Part shown: in pieces, positions 14,207 to 20,074 of the stretch | How the letters are laid out: every line of letters begins with the position of its first letter | Numbering within the stretch: position 1 is the stretch's first letter | NCBI GenBank assembly: GCA_011371465.1 | Contig: DRQL01000274.1 | Coordinates: 1-20,074 of the forward strand | DNA from: Gammaproteobacteria bacterium | GTDB lineage: Bacteria; Pseudomonadota; Gammaproteobacteria; DSM-19610 | Reading direction: 5' to 3' | DNA length: 20,074 nucleotides | Position numbers and translations under genes: made by a program | The notes under the pieces: model-generated | What the model was told of the DNA's origin: nothing | Databases searched by the model: none | Seen by the model: the letters and a program-made list of their open reading frames with translations, nothing else

Positions 14207-15952
14207 CTAACTGTCGGCAACCGCGGCACCCAGGCGCGGCACCGACGCGTCCTGGTCCAGGTTGTTGAGATTGATCAATGTTCGGGCACCAGCCACGCCA
14301 TCGGCATTCAGTTCCCGGTCACGCTGGAAAGATTCAACCAGCTGCCTGAGACCGGCATCGTAATAGCGCGGGTCGGGTGCGATGGACGTGAGGCCGGTTG
14401 CCCGGGCAAGGCGGTCCCGCAACCATTTCACAGCCTCGTTGCGGTCACCGGGACGCAGGGCGGCATAGCCACCCGGCGGTGTTTTCCATAACAGGCGGTA
14501 CTCGCCGAACCAGCGATTTTCCAGTTCGTCGATCGGCACCTGTAGCCGGCGGTCACCCACCTGGATGCGAACCTCTGAACCGATCACCTCCCGTACCAGT
14601 ACCGGCACTCGGCGGCCCTCGGGCGCAACCAGCAACAGCAGGGCCGGTCGGTCGAAATTCGTCAACACCGTCCAGCTTCCACCGCCCTGCAGGCAACGCA
14701 AGCCCGCAGCGGGCGCCTGTGCACAGGCCTGCTCATCATTGACCACGGACGCGCGCACCCCCCACAGGCTGTACAGGGCCTTCCATGCCTTCGCAGCCGC
14801 GTCAGGCCCGGCCTGTGCCAGGGCCTGCTGCAGGCTGTTCACCACGGGGCCATCTCCGCTCGACGGCTCTACCGCCGCCACTGACATGGATGTTGCTTCC
14901 GGCTCCGGCAACGGTTCTTCGGGAACGGTGGCTGCCGGTTGCGGTGAAGGTTCAGCCGGCTCAGCCGGTACCGGCGAGGACTGTGTAGCGCGCGGCGTTT
15001 CCTCGACAGTATGCATGGCCAGCCGCGCAGGCTCCGGCAGCGGCACCGTCACGGCCAGGAAATAACCCAGCAGCGCTGCCAGCACCACGGCGGCACTGAA
15101 CGCCAGCCAGCGCCACTTCCCCTGCACGGGCACATCCAGCCCCTCTTCAGGGAGTACCTCGCGCGCCGCGCGCTGGACAATCGGCGCATCCACCATGCGT
15201 TTGCCTTCCACGAAAGCGCCCAGCATGGCCCGGTCACTCAGGACGTTGATCAGGCGCGGCACGCCGGCCGACAACTTGTGTATCAATTCCACCGCCGTAT
15301 CGTTAAACAGCGTTGCGCTGGCACCACACACCTGCAGGCGATGCCTTATATAGGCAGCGGTCTCTTCCCGGCTGATGGGATCCAGGTGGTAACGTGCGGT
15401 GATGCGCTGCGATAACTGGCGCAGGTCCTCCCGTGCCAGCAGTTCCCTGAGTTCCGGCTGCCCCACCAGGATGATCTGCAACAGTTTTTCCCGGGTGGTT
15501 TCCAGGTTGGTCAGCAGGCGCACCTGTTCCAGCGCCTCGGCGCTGAGATTCTGGGCCTCGTCGATCATCAGCACCGTACGCCGGCCACGCGCGTGTGAAT
15601 CGAGCAGATAGGCATTCAGTACATCAATCAGTGCCTTGATGCTGGTGGTATCGCGCGCGTACTGGATATTCAGCTCATCGCACAGACTGCCCAGCAGCTC
15701 GAGCGCGGTTACACGCGGATTGAGCACCAGGGCAATATCGACATGCTCGGGCAACTGCTCGAGCAGACAGCGACAGACCGTGGTTTTCCCGGTACCGACT
15801 TCGCCCGTCAACTGGACGAAACCGCCACCCTCACCGACACCATAGAGGAGATGCGCCAGCGCCTCGCGGTGCTGCCGGCTCATGTACAGAAAGCGTGGAT
15901 CCGGTGCAATCGAAAAGGGGCGTTCTGTCAGTCCGAAATGTTTTTCATACAT
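14207..15952 (-). CDS. gspA: GspA/ExeA-type AAA ATPase with peptidoglycan-binding domain
   Basis: This 581-residue inner-membrane ATPase is of the ExeA type. The N-terminus MYEKHFGLTERPFSIAPDPR is diagnostic. Walker A is GEVGTGKTT at 50-58 and Walker B TVLMIDEAQ at 126-134, followed by sensor-like segments (ETTREKLLQIILVGQPEL) and GVPRLINVLSDRA. A membrane helix lies at about 282-304, then a Pro/Glu-rich linker, a degenerate C39-peptidase-like region at about 375-480 and a C-terminal peptidoglycan-binding domain at about 490-570 (LRPGDRNEAVKWLRDRL, FQRDRELNADGVAG). With gspB it should help pass the secretin through the cell wall. It is the first gene of a four-gene cluster. No strong Shine-Dalgarno or promoter is visible, although CATAAT about 35 nt upstream is a possible -10. 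Confidence 0.94.
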   Translation of the reverse strand: MYEKHFGLTERPFSIAPDPRFLYMSRQHREALAHLLYGVGEGGGFVQLTGEVGTGKTTVCRCLLEQLPEHVDIALVLNPRVTALELLGSLCDELNIQYARDTTSIKALIDVLNAYLLDSHARGRRTVLMIDEAQNLSAEALEQVRLLTNLETTREKLLQIILVGQPELRELLAREDLRQLSQRITARYHLDPISREETAAYIRHRLQVCGASATLFNDTAVELIHKLSAGVPRLINVLSDRAMLGAFVEGKRMVDAPIVQRAAREVLPEEGLDVPVQGKWRWLAFSAAVVLAALLGYFLAVTVPLPEPARLAMHTVEETPRATQSSPVPAEPAEPSPQPAATVPEEPLPEPEATSMSVAAVEPSSGDGPVVNSLQQALAQAGPDAAAKAWKALYSLWGVRASVVNDEQACAQAPAAGLRCLQGGGSWTVLTNFDRPALLLLVAPEGRRVPVLVREVIGSEVRIQVGDRRLQVPIDELENRWFGEYRLLWKTPPGGYAALRPGDRNEAVKWLRDRLARATGLTSIAPDPRYYDAGLRQLVESFQRDRELNADGVAGARTLINLNNLDQDASVPRLGAAVADS

Positions 15953-16524
15953 GGTGTTATAGACCGCCCTGCCGGCGAGATCCCCTTATTATGCCCATTC
16001 TCCCGCCCGGCGTCCTTACAGTGGCGGTCCATTCCACCGACGCCGCCACCCGGAGCGACGGTAATCACACCCACCGGCAGCCTGTCGGTGCAGGCGGACA
16101 GGCGTCGATCTTCTTTACCTTTTCATCATGCCGCACATCATACAGGTAATTCCTGTATTTTCTGGAAGTTGCCTGACATCCGCGGCGTATACGCGGCGTC
16201 GGACTGTTGGAATTCCTTACACTTTTGCCTTCTATCCCTTTCGGGAATATTCCAGCGGGAAAAAGCATCTTTTATAATTCAGAGGATTAGCTTCAGTGGC
16301 ATATCACTTGCTCTGAATTTATCGAAAAACGCGGAAAAAACAGGTCCGGGGATGAATGCCAAAATAGAAAAAACCATTAATGGTCGTGCTATCAGCGCTT
16401 ATCCTGTATTCAAAGGGGGTGTACTGCCCGCTTACTGGAGTTGCGCAATCAACAATCGCGTGATTAACAAGATATTTGAATCGGCCGGTGAAGTTTTCCG
16501 CTTTGCCGAAAATATCAAACAGCA
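15953..16524. other. AT-richer intergenic region upstream of gspA
   Basis: This 572-nt stretch contains no recognised gene. The left part (15953-16100) is GC-rich and should hold the gspA promoter; a stem-loop CACCGGCA-gcc-TGTCGGTG lies at 16072-16090. From about 16130 to 16500 the base composition is clearly more AT-rich than the neighbours, which may mark foreign or unconstrained DNA. It holds a perfect TATAAT at 16273-16278, a 9-bp inverted repeat around it and an uncertain 58-codon ORF, each listed separately. Confidence 0.55.
16276..16319. repeat. Inverted repeat overlapping a TATAAT box
   Basis: AATTCAGAG at 16276-16284 is repeated inverted as CTCTGAATT at 16311-16319, with a 26-nt loop. 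The left arm overlaps a perfect -10 hexamer, TATAAT at 16273-16278. No good -35 is found (TTCCAG at 16250-16255). It could be an operator pair or an RNA hairpin at the start of a transcript. Confidence 0.4.
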
Positions 16525-16528
16525 CTAG
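16352..16528 (+). CDS. Doubtful small ORF, 58 aa
   Basis: I do not recognise this product. It starts MNAKIEKTINGRAISAYPVF and ends in a helical stretch with NKIFESAGEVFRFAENIK. The composition (Lys, Ile, Asn) differs from the surrounding GC-rich genes. The start has only a GGGG-like sequence close before the ATG. In favour are the TATAAT box 74 nt upstream and its end, where the palindrome ACTAGT supplies its stop and the stop of the convergent hydrolase. Against it are the weak ribosome binding site and the lack of any known family. An opposite-strand frame covers the same bases. Confidence 0.25.
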   Translation: MNAKIEKTINGRAISAYPVFKGGVLPAYWSCAINNRVINKIFESAGEVFRFAENIKQH

Positions 16529-17157
16529 TGCGCTGTAGCGCCCTGGCCTTCAGCAAAGTGGTCGATAACGGCCTGCTTCAGCTCGTTCAGCCGACCGTGA
16601 AAAAAATGGCCGGCGCCGGCGAGTAACACCAGCCGTGGCTGCGTATCCAGGGTGGCCAGCCATGCACGCACCTGTGCAGCGGGCACGATGTCATCGGCAT
16701 CCCCCTGGATCAGCAACCAGGAAACGCCGGCCAGGCGCAGGGAACGGTCCGGGAAGTAGTTGACTGCCGGCGCGACGGTCACCAGCTGTTGCGGGGCCAA
16801 CTGCTCCGCTGCCTGCAACGCAATCCACCCGCCAAAGGAAAAACCGCCCAGCCAGAGCGGCAGACCCGGCCACTGCGACTGCGCCCAGGCCACGACCGCG
16901 AGCAGGTCCTGCAGTTCGCCCCTCCCCTCATCGTAACTGCCGGCACTCTCACCCACCCCGCGAAAATTAAACCGCACACTGGCTGCGCCCAGCCCGGTAG
17001 AGGTCTTCGCGAGCTGGTGGACGATCTTGTTGTTGAAGTTGCCGCCGTGCAAGGGATGGGGATGACAGATCACGGCCACTGCCGCGGGGGCCCCTTCGGG
17101 CAAATCCACGAGCAACTGCAGTGTACCGGCGGGTCCCTCGATGGAAGGCGCTTTCAA
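16525..17157 (-). CDS. Alpha/beta hydrolase
   Basis: This 210-residue cytoplasmic hydrolase belongs to the small dienelactone-hydrolase-like group. Visible motifs are CHPHPLHGGNFNNKIV at 31-46, RFNFRGVGESAG at 62-73, the nucleophile elbow GFSFGG with Ser107, the acid region QGDADDIVP at 151-159, and GAGHFFHGR with His184. The length fits the family. The start is TTG at 17157, in a four-base TTGA overlap with the upstream stop and with GGAG just before it, so it is translationally coupled. It is the last gene after nrdJa-nrdJb and a small unknown gene. The substrate is unknown; members of this group are often annotated only as esterase or hydrolase. Confidence 0.9.
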   Translation of the reverse strand: MKAPSIEGPAGTLQLLVDLPEGAPAAVAVICHPHPLHGGNFNNKIVHQLAKTSTGLGAASVRFNFRGVGESAGSYDEGRGELQDLLAVVAWAQSQWPGLPLWLGGFSFGGWIALQAAEQLAPQQLVTVAPAVNYFPDRSLRLAGVSWLLIQGDADDIVPAAQVRAWLATLDTQPRLVLLAGAGHFFHGRLNELKQAVIDHFAEGQGATAH

Positions 17158-17447
17158 CGCGCTCCGGGTTCTGGTGTATCACCACCCGGATCCCTGCTAC
17201 CACGGCGCCGGCGGCGATCGTTACCCGGCGAATGCAGGGTCAGGTCGAGCCGGTACCAGCCGTCCAGGCTGACCGATGTACGCCGGCCGTTGATATTCTC
17301 CAGCACGATCCGCCGCGGCTGCCGCCCTTCGTGCAGCACAACGCGCACCTGCTGTAACTGGCCAACCACGCTGGTGTACCAGTACCCGGGTATCGGCTGG
17401 TGTATCAGCCGGCCTGTTTTTCTGTGTTCTTTGTCGAGTAGGTTCAC
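17154..17447 (-). CDS. Small protein of unknown function, 97 aa
   Basis: I do not recognise this protein. It begins MNLLDKEHRKTGRLIHQPIP and has a beta-rich middle (YWYTSVVGQLQQVRVVLHEG, RRIVLENINGRR, LDGWYRLDL). The tail is basic and disordered-looking, with five arginines in a row, and is rich in Gly, Asp and Pro. The first in-frame GTG is at 17468. I prefer GTG 17447, which has GGAGG about 12 nt upstream and a natural N-terminus. Its stop overlaps the hydrolase start (TTGA), and it begins 30 nt after nrdJb, so it appears to be a genuine operon member. A TATAAT sequence lies in its upstream gap. Confidence 0.55.
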   Translation of the reverse strand: MNLLDKEHRKTGRLIHQPIPGYWYTSVVGQLQQVRVVLHEGRQPRRIVLENINGRRTSVSLDGWYRLDLTLHSPGNDRRRRRGSRDPGGDTPEPGAR

Positions 17448-17453
17448 AGAACG

Positions 17454-17459
17454 ATTATA
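17454..17459 (-). promoter_or_regulatory. Possible -10 box (TATAAT) inside the nrdJ cluster
   Basis: On the minus strand GGAGGTATAATCG lies between nrdJb and the small unknown gene. TATAAT is a perfect -10 hexamer, but the hexamer 17 nt upstream (GATAAA) is a poor -35, and the adjacent GGAGG may be the ribosome binding site instead. Confidence 0.25.
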
Positions 17460-17477
17460 CCTCCACACAGCCTTTTT

Positions 17478-18179
17478 TTATCCACATTTCGACTCCCCGC
17501 AATTCAGGCAGGTCATGCACCCGTCCATCTGGACCGCCGCCCGGGTATTGCACTTCTTGCACAGCTGCGCGCCCTCCGGGAAATCACCGGACTCGGCAGC
17601 CGCCTTGTTCTCGATGGCGCTTTCGTACTGGGCCCGCTTTTCGGCCACCAGTTTTTTCTGGTGCTCATCGAGGCCGTCATCCTTCAGCATGCCGATCATA
17701 CGCAGGTGACATTCTATCGCATCCCCGATCTCGGCGACCAGTGACGGCATATAACGCCCGCCTTTCTTGAAGTAGCCGCCGCGCGGGTCAAACACCGAGC
17801 GCAGCTCTTCCACCAGGAAGGTCACGTCGCCACCCTTGCGGAACACCGCAGAAATGATCCGTGTCAGTGCCACGATCCACTGGAAGTGGTCCATGTTCTT
17901 TGAATTGATAAAGATTTCAAACGGGCGCCGCAGTTCGTGTCGGGTGCCCGGGTTGAGCACCACGTCGTTGATGGTGATGTACAGGGCGTGCTCGGACAAG
18001 GGGGTTTTGACCTTGTAGGTCGAACCCAGCAGCATCTCCGGTCGCTGCAGTTTTTCGTGCAGCTGGACGATGTTGTCCTCTTCCTTTACCTCGGTCGCCA
18101 CATCACTGCCGGCGGCTTCCGGCTCATCCTCTTTCAGTACCTCGTAACCCACGATCTTCTGTTCAATTTTCCTGGTCAT
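17478..18179 (-). CDS. nrdJb: Class II ribonucleotide reductase, C-terminal subunit NrdJb
   Basis: In Pseudomonas-type genomes the adenosylcobalamin-dependent ribonucleotide reductase is encoded as two proteins, and this is the second. The 233 residues start MTRKIEQKIVGYEV. The core shows MLLGSTYKVKTPLSEHALYI, INDVVLNPGTRHELRRPFEI, FINSKNMDHFQWIVALTRII and SVFDPRGGYFKKGGRYMPSL. The C-terminus carries Cys207, 210, 221, 224, 227 and 232, in CxxC pairs that may bind zinc and include the redox-active tail cysteines. The start at ATG 18179 is supported by GGAGGAG about 8 nt upstream. It follows nrdJa by 33 nt; the two products should act together in making deoxynucleotides. Confidence 0.9.
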   Translation of the reverse strand: MTRKIEQKIVGYEVLKEDEPEAAGSDVATEVKEEDNIVQLHEKLQRPEMLLGSTYKVKTPLSEHALYITINDVVLNPGTRHELRRPFEIFINSKNMDHFQWIVALTRIISAVFRKGGDVTFLVEELRSVFDPRGGYFKKGGRYMPSLVAEIGDAIECHLRMIGMLKDDGLDEHQKKLVAEKRAQYESAIENKAAAESGDFPEGAQLCKKCNTRAAVQMDGCMTCLNCGESKCG

Positions 18180-18212
18180 AACTGGTCTCCTCCGGCCGCT
18201 TGCATGCACTGA

Positions 18213-20074
18213 TCAGAACTTGCCGTAATACCCTTCCTTCAGGGCGTCGTACAAGTTGGCGGCGGTGTGTGTTTCTCCGTCGTATTCGATTTCCTCGTTA
18301 CCCTTGAGCTGCACGACGCTGCCGTCTTCCAGCGTGAACTGGTAAACGGTTTTTTCGAGGTCCTTGTCCTTGACCAGCACACCCTGGAAGGCCTCGGGAT
18401 TGAAGCGGAAGGTGGTACAGCCCTTGAGACCCTGCTGGTAGGCGTACAGGTAGATATCCTTGAAATCCTCAAAGGGGTACTCGGTCGGGACGTTGGCCGT
18501 TTTTGAAATCGAGGAATCCACCCACTTCTGCGCGGCCGCCTGGATGTCCACGTGTTCCCTGGGCGTAATGTCATCCGCGGACACAAAATATTCCGGCAGG
18601 GCATTATCCCCCTCCGTTGCGTGCGGCATGGCTTCCGGGTTGACCATGGTGCGGTACGCCAGCATCTCGAAGGAATACACATCCACCTTTTCCTTGGTCT
18701 TGCGTCCTTCGCGAATCACGTTGCGGGAATAATGGTGCGCAAAACTGGGCTCTATCCCGTTACTGGCATTGTTGGCCAGTGACAGTGAAATGGTACCGGT
18801 CGGGGCAATCGAGGAATGGTGGGTGAATCGTGCACCGGTCTCTTCCAGCTGCGCGGCCAGTTCAGGCGCGATTTCCGCCAGCTGCTGCATATAGCGGCTG
18901 TAACGCGTGTGCAGCACCTTGCCGGTGACGCGGTCACCCGGCCGGTACCCATCGCGTTTCATTTCCGGTCGCTTGCGCAGCATCTCGGCAGTGACTTCGA
19001 ATTCCTCTTCCAGGATCGGAGCCGGGCCCTTTTCCCGGGCCAGGTCCAGCGCCACCTGCCAGCCGGTCAGCGCCAGTTCGCGGCTGACCTTTTCGGTAAA
19101 GCGCACCGAGTCTTCCGAACCGTAACGCATACGCAGCATGGTGACGGTCGAACCCAGCCCCAGGAACCCCATGCCGTGCCGGCGCTTGCTCATGATCTCC
19201 CTGCGCTGTTGTTCCAGCGGCAGGCCGTTGATCTCCACCACGTTATCGAGCATGCGGGTAAAAATCGCCACCACCTTGCGGAATTCGTCCCAGTCAAAGC
19301 TCGCCTCGTCCGTAAAGGGATGACGCACGAACTTGGTCAGGTTGACCGAGCCCAGCAGGCAGGAGCCGTAGGGGGGTAACGGCTGTTCGCCGCATTGCCC
19401 CGTTACCAGCCCATTGAATACCACTGTATTGTGGTCCTCCTGGGTAGTATCAAAAACCGCTTCCCGGCCCACATAGGTGATAGATTTAATCTTGCTGACA
19501 AAAGTCTGGGTCTTTTTAAGCGCCTTTCCTTCCACCCAGGCGTTATAGCGATCATTCTTGTTGTCGAGCAGAAAACCGATTTCCTGCATAAACCGCTCTC
19601 GCGACTCCCCATCGATGATCAACTCGTAGTCAGCCCGACAATCATAATATTTCCGCCCGCCATGGCCATCCGGCAACAGCCGCTGACCAGCATCACGCCG
19701 TTTGCGGATGCGACAAAACACGCCATAGTTAGCCAACAACATCTGCACATCTTTAAGCAGACCTGGAGTGCTGGAAGCCAGACGCACGGAACAACTTTCG
19801 CTTCCACTCGAAATATTTACAGTGCCATCGCACTGAAACAGCGCACGCAAATAACCCGTAACACAGGCTTCGCTACCGCGCCAGATAACTTCAGGCACTT
19901 GCAATTTGGAATCGCTCGTAAAACCATAGTGCTTCAGCACCCGGGCCAGGATCACGGAACGGATAAAGATATGATTGCGCTCCGGCACAGCGACTGGCGA
20001 CACCTGGTAGGTGCGCGTTGTATTGGCCATGTCAGCGATTAACGCATTAACATACGCTGCAACCACTGGCGCCA
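18213..20074 (-). CDS. nrdJa: Class II ribonucleotide reductase NrdJa, with in-frame intein (N-terminal part off window)
   Basis: The catalytic subunit of the B12-dependent ribonucleotide reductase reduces ribonucleotides to deoxyribonucleotides. Only the C-terminal extein (18213-19394) and the C-terminal part of an intein are visible; the frame is open through the right edge. The extein begins CGEQPLPPYGSCLLGSVNLT. By comparison with Thermotoga NrdJ, the first Cys is the thiyl-radical residue, Glu two positions later its partner, and the Cys at +11 one of the reducing pair. Later motifs are KRRHGMGFLGLGS, HHSSIAPTGTISLSLANNAS (phosphate binding), GIEPSFAHHYSR and GLKGCTTFRFNPEAF. The protein ends DALKEGYYGKF. 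The stop is 33 nt before nrdJb. The GTG at 20066 is not the true start. Confidence 0.93.
   Translation of the reverse strand, partial: APVVAAYVNALIADMANTTRTYQVSPVAVPERNHIFIRSVILARVLKHYGFTSDSKLQVPEVIWRGSEACVTGYLRALFQCDGTVNISSGSESCSVRLASSTPGLLKDVQMLLANYGVFCRIRKRRDAGQRLLPDGHGGRKYYDCRADYELIIDGESRERFMQEIGFLLDNKNDRYNAWVEGKALKKTQTFVSKIKSITYVGREAVFDTTQEDHNTVVFNGLVTGQCGEQPLPPYGSCLLGSVNLTKFVRHPFTDEASFDWDEFRKVVAIFTRMLDNVVEINGLPLEQQRREIMSKRRHGMGFLGLGSTVTMLRMRYGSEDSVRFTEKVSRELALTGWQVALDLAREKGPAPILEEEFEVTAEMLRKRPEMKRDGYRPGDRVTGKVLHTRYSRYMQQLAEIAPELAAQLEETGARFTHHSSIAPTGTISLSLANNASNGIEPSFAHHYSRNVIREGRKTKEKVDVYSFEMLAYRTMVNPEAMPHATEGDNALPEYFVSADDITPREHVDIQAAAQKWVDSSISKTANVPTEYPFEDFKDIYLYAYQQGLKGCTTFRFNPEAFQGVLVKDKDLEKTVYQFTLEDGSVVQLKGNEEIEYDGETHTAANLYDALKEGYYGKF
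19395..20074 (-). mobile_element. Intein C-terminal part with LAGLIDADG homing endonuclease motif
   Basis: This in-frame insertion in nrdJa ends directly before the catalytic Cys of CGEQPLP. About 226 codons are visible; the intein N-terminus is off the window. GYLRALFQCDGTVN (about 19820-19860) is a LAGLIDADG box with its acidic Asp kept, followed by SSTPGLLKDVQMLLANYGVF, typical of dodecapeptide endonucleases. The C-terminal splicing block reads YVGREAVFDTTQEDHNTVVF, then NGLVTGQ and Cys+1. The terminal residue is Gln instead of the usual Asn, and the penultimate residue Gly instead of His. The DNA is visibly less GC-rich than the extein. Inserts at this NP/CGE site are known in other RIR1/NrdJ proteins. 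Confidence 0.88.

Noticed and set aside
13720..14268. Pro/Ala-rich plus-strand frame
   Set aside because: It is antisense to the low-complexity linker of gspB and has no own features.
16319..16525. 68-codon minus-strand ORF opposite the 58-codon ORF
   Set aside because: No good ribosome binding site and no recognised family; neither strand is convincing, and the plus-strand frame has the better upstream context.

Overview
The window suggests a gammaproteobacterium with moderately high GC content. The evidence is the rpe-gph-trpE gene order known from Pseudomonas-like genomes, a GspA/GspB pair, DjlA, a class II ribonucleotide reductase split into NrdJa and NrdJb, and several small proteins of types common in gammaproteobacteria. 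A Chromatiales-like or other environmental lineage would fit, but no rRNA or other strict marker is present to fix it. I see no tRNA, rRNA or CRISPR array.

Layout, left to right. (1) 1-1766, minus strand: rpe, gph and the start of trpE. Between gph and trpE lies an 18-codon trpL-like leader with tandem Trp codons. Its ATG overlaps the gph stop, and a long inverted repeat would pair the leader start with the trpE ribosome binding site. (2) 1767-2132: an intergenic stretch holding a 114-bp palindromic MITE-like element. (3) 2133-3812: a CopD-like membrane protein (plus) converges on djlA, which overlaps by 4 nt an orphan N-terminal half of a D-2-hydroxyacid dehydrogenase (minus). (4) 3847-5332, plus: three small genes with strong Shine-Dalgarno sites, one good promoter and two clear terminators. 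(5) 5392-10399, minus: a small Rieske ferredoxin-like protein downstream of a 1536-aa chimeric protein. That protein has two cyclic-nucleotide-binding-like domains, a rhodanese domain, about 690 residues of coiled coil, one membrane segment and a C-terminal formylglycine-generating-enzyme-like domain without the FGE copper cysteines. (6) 10400-11387: a long spacer, then an HU-type protein with a lysine-rich tail and its own terminator. (7) 11386-15952, minus: gspA, gspB, a secreted subtilase with a C-terminal sorting-like tail, and a TerB-family protein, with gaps of only 12-21 nt, probably one operon. (8) 15953-16524: an AT-richer spacer with a perfect TATAAT box, an inverted repeat and a doubtful 58-codon ORF. 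(9) 16525-20074, minus: the nrdJ locus (nrdJa interrupted by an intein, then nrdJb), a small unknown gene and an alpha/beta hydrolase.

How the genes may work together. rpe/gph/trpE links pentose phosphate and 2-phosphoglycolate metabolism to tryptophan synthesis, with a tryptophan-sensing leader inserted at the junction. gspA-gspB-subtilase-terB looks like an envelope or secretion module. The 1536-aa protein looks like a transmembrane scaffold or signal transducer between cytoplasmic ligand/sulfur domains and a periplasmic FGE-like domain. The three most notable items are this chimeric protein, the trp leader with an apparent Shine-Dalgarno-sequestering repeat in place of an intrinsic terminator, and the intein placed directly before the thiyl-radical cysteine of the ribonucleotide reductase.
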